This document shows positions 59,051-64,000 of a stretch of 64,000 nucleotides of DNA, piece by piece. The notes under the pieces are model-generated. The model searched no databases. It had not been told where the DNA came from and worked only from the letters and a program-made list of their open reading frames with translations. The stretch's first letter is position 1. Every line of letters begins with the position of its first letter. The translations under genes and the position numbers were made by a program. The DNA comes from Alisma plantago-aquatica (Eukaryota > Streptophyta > Magnoliopsida > Alismatales > Alismataceae), in NCBI GenBank assembly GCA_963693085.1, contig OY856412.1, positions 1,063,290,744 through 1,063,354,743 on the forward strand. The letters are read 5' to 3'.

Positions 59051-61689
59051 GGGCTTAAACCAATGATACCACTAACTGATGAAGGGACAAAATAGTCAAA
59101 TTCAAATCAAATTATGAAAAAACTTCTTATTCTTGCTAGTCAGTTAGTGGGAGCATATCTCTTTTGATAGAGCATAGGATATGGAACTCAAATCGGACAT
59201 GGAAATCGATGAATTAGATCAAGAACTAAAAAAAATTAAGAACAAATAAACACAATCAAGTACTCAAGTAAAATGAGGAAAATGGATGCAAAACTAAGCT
59301 AAAAATGCAATGAAAACTATGATCAATATGCATTCATCAAGGAGTAGTCACCTAACAATGATCTTCTTGAAGATGAAAAGGACATTATAACTCAAGACCA
59401 ATTTAATCTAGATCCTAGAGTGAATCCTATTCATTCAACTACACAAATAAAAGAACAATGTCAAAATTAGGCTAATTTGATCCAGTCAAGGACTATAAAC
59501 TATGTAAAATTGAAGATAAATATTACTTGTACAGAACATGAAAAACATCCTTTAGCACCCTTAGAGAACAACATTTTTTGACCAAAATGGTAAAAACACT
59601 CCATATATGCACCATACTTACCTCATCACCCATCAGATTGAATGCCAAATGATTGATATTAGAACCAGAATGAGTCAACCCCATGGAAGGGTCAAATGAC
59701 ATATACCAACCTCTGGCTTACCAAAAAGCAAACCGCATGCTCATGTACAACACATTCTCTTAGGGTAAGTGTATATGGATCCACTATGCATCCAAGTCCA
59801 CGGCCGTGGAAAATGAAGGTAAAGAAGATCATGAACATGAAATGAAAATGCGAACAAGAAGAGGATTATATATAGCATGTGGATACAAATATCATAATAT
59901 CAAAAGGTGCAACTCCTAATGACATACTCTCCATTTCCTATCTCCATAGCTCATAAGAGGATCAATTGTTGCATTCATGCTAATAATGACAAGTGGTAAA
60001 AGGAGAATATAGATGATCTAGTGGATCGATATAAGTATGAGGTCTATTGAGCCAAAAGTTCTCATATCCTTAAATACATATAGAAAATATTAGTGAAAAT
60101 CAATTGCAAAACAACAATTTTGAGATGATAATGAATGAAAACGTTAAAAAAGCTACCTCCACTAGGACCACAAAACTGTTATAGCTCTTTGAAGCTCAAA
60201 CAATTCTCTTTGGCACCTATGAGTCATAACCTAGAGCAATTCAACATGTTGGTGTTAACTCCTTTACCCCAATAAAAAGAATAAATAGCCTCTAATTCTA
60301 TCAAAAAGTAGAACCATCCAATTTCCTCTCAGTTCACAATATCATTACAAAAAGGCAATCAATGATCAAGAAGAACATGAACTCAATGACATGCCTTTTG
60401 GAAAACTAAACACTATGCATGCCTCTGACTTCCTTTTTTATATGGAAAACCTAAAACAGCCAAGTATATTAGATCTCATGCTCTAAGGCTATACCTTCTA
60501 CATATGGGTCCACTTCCAATGCCTAAGAAAGAGGTACACATTCCCATGAATGGCTATCTAAAAACCTCATGATTGTGACTTTGATATATGCTAACCTAGT
60601 GATCCCAATAAATTTTTTTGGGTGTGGTAATGAAATAAATGCAAAAGGAAAAAAATAGAATGTGGAATAAAACTCACAGTGAATGGTGATGACATAGCTC
60701 CTAGATGTGATATCACATCAACTGACATCAACAAAACCAATCACCTCCCTATTTTTTGCTTCATTACACTAACTCTGAATGCAAACATCCCAAATCATAC
60801 CAACAAGCTCTCAAGCGTACATTTTGGACCCTGAGTCCCAAAATTCAAAGGTATACCATGAATGCAGATGTCAAAATTCTGACAAAGGAATTCAATCACG
60901 ATAGAATCTTGGAAATTCAAGAGAATAATATAGGCTAATAGTTTAAAGCTATCCTTATCTTTCACTCAACATGCCCATCTATGAAACTTCATCAACATCA
61001 AAATATTCCCCATCAAAAATTTCTCTCCAGGGAGTAGATCTCAATGAATCTTAACCATACCCATATGACCACTACCTAGGAAAAAGAAGATAAAAAAGTT
61101 CCCAGTTTGACATAAATATAACTACCATTTAAAATTTTGAGGCTCACCTATGATAAGCCTCAACTCACACACCCTTGTCAACAAACTCTTTCGTAGAATA
61201 ATTTTAATAGATATCCACTTGAGCCCAACTGACAAACTAATTTCCACTTGTGATCAACTAGTAAAGGCCAACACAACATAAATTTTGCAAGACAAGATGA
61301 ATCAGTGCAATCAAGCATTGGACGCTCATGGAAACACACAAAAGGTGAAAAGAGCGAGTTGCGAGTCAAAATGTGTGCTTGTGCATCTTCAACCACTATA
61401 ATGTAGAGAACAACATGAAACCAAAAATTGTAAATAACCCTAAAAAGCAAAATATGATGTCATCATCCTCTCATTCAACCCTTAAAATAATGTTTTTTTA
61501 TAAATTGCAAATATGTCATTAGAGTTTGAACAAAATTCCCCAAAAAAACCTCCTAAATTTTGTAAATATTTAGTTACATCTACAAAGTGAATAAAGTAAA
61601 AAAAAAATAAAAAAATACAAAATTCACTATTATAAGGAAGATAAAAGTTGTGACCACCTCAAAGTCTTAATCATGTTTCTAGGATAGAA

Positions 61690-62620
61690 TCCTAGATATT
61701 TATGATCCACATTACTCACTGCCAAATATTTGGATATCGAACAAGATCTATGTTGTGGTCTATCCAAATCCCATAGTTAACTCTAACCTTAAGTCATATT
61801 ATATGTAAATCCTACTATAGGTAGACATCGCTATCTTTTTCTAGGTCCTAGATCATGACCTTAAACTGAACCATCTGCTTCATGAACCAAGACCTTAAAT
61901 TGGACAACACACCCTACCTTGAACATTAATTAAATCTTTCATGACTCTACATCTGGTAGGTACCTTTAGAGGGTCTTGGACAAAAACCTTAAACAATACC
62001 ACGCATGTGCTTCATGCATGTTACATTTCAATACCTCACGTAAGGTAAGTAACTTTAGTTGGGTCTTGGATCATGACCTCAAACTACAATATCTTAATGT
62101 ACGAAGCTCTATCCTAAGTATTTTCACTTTGGAATTTAATCCCTACCATGGCTAGGTGAACTTTGAATTTTCATGTATCATTCATTACCTACCCTAAGTA
62201 GGAATACCTCATGTTTTCTTGTTGAATCTAATAAATACACAAGAGTAAGGAAATTGTTCTGAATTCAGATGCATCTCGAATAGGCATATCATTTTGCATT
62301 GAAATCCTAGAATTTGGTAGTTAATTACTCTTTCTTATGAATCCCTATCGTAAGTGGGATCTAAGAAATACACTAGAGTAAGGAAATTGTTCTGAATTCA
62401 GATGCATCTCAAATAGGCATATCATTTTACATTGAAATCCTATAATTTGGTAGGTAATTACTCTTTCTTCTGAATCCCTATCGCAGGTGGGACTCTTGCA
62501 ATCTGCTCTTTCATTTTAAACCCTACATCTAGTAGGAAACTCAATTCTAGTTAGGGGCTACATGTGGTAGGTATCCTAATTCTTTATCTCAAGCCCTATA
62601 ATGAATTGCTATTTTGCATT
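61690..62620. repeat. Degenerate repeat field
   Basis: Words such as ggtcttggatcatgacct and ccttaaact recur near 61845, 61885, 61970 and 62065. cctac(n)gtagg-like near-palindromes recur about every 100 bases. It looks like an old tandem array. Confidence 0.45.
62225..62490 (+). repeat. 133-bp tandem duplication
   Basis: gagtaaggaaattgttctga starts at 62243 and 62376. The two copies agree closely through tctgaatccctatcg. Confidence 0.85.
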
Positions 62621-64000
62621 TTGGAAAGTCTTATTGGCATAGAAAACTCCCAAATTCATCATTCTTAGGTCACGACTCTAGCCCTATAATTTTCCATCCA
62701 ACCAGTCTCTCTGATTGAATGAATTCACTCTGGAATCTAATCATAACATAAAGAGAATATGATTATCTTTCAAAATAAGCACATTTAAAGATATTTTACG
62801 ATTACTAAAACATGATTCACTGAAATATCATTTGATGAGTCTCATAAGTTTGACTTTTTATATTTAACTCTTAAAAGAGACGCTTGTTATTTCAATATTC
62901 TTCTACCTTACATGAATGGGTGAGAAAATTGACATGGATTGAGTAAAGTTTAGCATGATGTTGTGTCATGTGTGAGACCATGAGAACTCGAGAAAGGACA
63001 AACTTCCCATGAAAGCTTGTAAACACCCCAAGAGAAAGAGGATAACCATGAATAGTTCATATCCTTGATTGGATACCTTTGACCTTAAAATCATATTGTG
63101 CTTCACCTTACCCTTTCCATGAATGATTGTCCCACTAAATTTTCAATAAATGGAAAAGAGATTATTTCCACTACTTCCCCATTGATTTAATTGAATATTA
63201 CTAGAGGAGTCTCTCCTCTTGGCCTTTTGTGACAAAAAATGTGGATTAGACTTAGCTCAAAGGTCTACATTTTTTACTCTTAGATCAAACCTTGTGTTGA
63301 GAGGGGAAACACCCCATTTTCATTCACTCAATGAAAAATAATGATAAGATATACACTCTGTATAATGATGAAATTTATCCCAAATATTCCACATTTTTTG
63401 TATTTTTCCTCATTTTTAATCCACTCTTTTCCTACATTTACCACTCATCAATAGAACATGAAATTATGAGTTTGAACTAAAGTGATACTTTTCATTTCAT
63501 TGAGATTTTTATTAGAATTTTAGAATGGATATACTAGTTTAGTTTTCCTAAATAAAATATTCAATTTCCATTCCAATCAGAATTGAATATCTATTTTTTT
63601 CAATTGAATTAATATATTTTGTGACCAAGAAAGAAGTAAAGGGTATACTTGGCCCTAAAGTTTTAATATGTCCTTTTACCCTCATATTTATCAAACTATA
63701 TCCCTAACATAACAATACCACAATCAAAATGATTTTTTGTTTGAGATATCTCTAGAGTCTTCCATAGAATCATTAATCTTTAACACAAAGAAACTATTTC
63801 ATGTCCAGGGACATATGACAAAATATGATGTTCTATAGAGTTGAAACATGGAAGAATCCCACATTTCTCCAAAATAAAACCACATAGATAGGCCTAATTT
63901 GTTTCTCCATCCATGTTTTTTTATCATTATTCATGTAAACACGGTAAAGTTGCATGCTTATTCCTTTAAATACCATTTTAATTGAAATTCCCCTAGGGAG

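Larger units (their letters stand above)
59051..64000. other. AT-rich repeat-derived DNA, no gene seen
   Basis: No retroelement motif or LTR pair was found. Short open frames (60756-60938 plus and 61178-61450 minus) carry no motif. Degenerate direct repeats occupy 61.7-62.6 kb. Confidence 0.5.

Noticed and set aside
59060..59090. PBS of another LTR element on the minus strand (tggtatcattgg)
   Set aside because: The match to the initiator tRNA-Met site stops after eight bases, and no LTR pair or element end could be found around it.

Overview
This is plant nuclear DNA from a large, repeat-rich angiosperm genome. It is AT-rich and carries Del/Tekay-like, Tat/Athila-like and Sirevirus-like LTR elements, CACTA transposons and an RTE-type LINE, all known from plants. 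I see no intact host gene, tRNA or rRNA. The sequence does not let me name the species.

Layout. (1) 1-1941 holds the 5' part of a broken RTE-type LINE on the minus strand, running off the left edge, with an 80-bp tandem repeat at its 5' end. (2) 4618-7337 is a 2.7-kb spacerless inverted repeat with a perfect 232-bp centre and a TATA-like site in each arm facing the axis. (3) 9305 to about 59050 is one nested stack of mobile elements. The outermost and oldest is a decayed minus-strand Ty3/gypsy element of Tat/Athila type (left LTR from 9305, pol 45.5-54.9 kb, gag to 57.0 kb, PBS-like site near 57.52 kb, right LTR from 57538). A 6.2-kb Del/Tekay-like solo LTR (48587-54814) interrupts its pol. 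A plus-strand large-LTR element without genes (9934-44481, TSD CAAAA) interrupts its left LTR. A 28-kb CACTA transposon (15089-43100, TSD ATT) sits in the second LTR of that element. Inside this CACTA lie a 9.8-kb coding CACTA (16388-26190, TSD CAT) and a 7.75-kb Sirevirus derivative (34286-42039, TSD GTAAA). (4) 59.1-64 kb is AT-rich DNA with degenerate repeats and no gene.

Genes. The inner CACTA encodes a TNP2 transposase (one frameshift, one in-frame stop) and, downstream on the same strand, a 13-exon protein joining a Transposase_24-like region to a Ulp1-like cysteine protease with its His, Asp, Gln and Cys positions in place (two in-frame stops). The Sirevirus derivative has lost pol but keeps an intact 452-codon ORF with a plant-transposon-protein-like (PF20167-like) domain in the env-like position. 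That ORF lies behind an internal TATA box and an array of CTCGGTCGA/TCGACCGAG hairpins that also occur in the element's LTRs. This promoter-plus-ORF arrangement is the most unusual feature of the window.

All family names come from reading motifs by eye. No database search was run. Boundaries backed by matching TSDs are firm. The limits of the old gypsy LTRs and of exon-like pieces in the outer CACTA are approximate.
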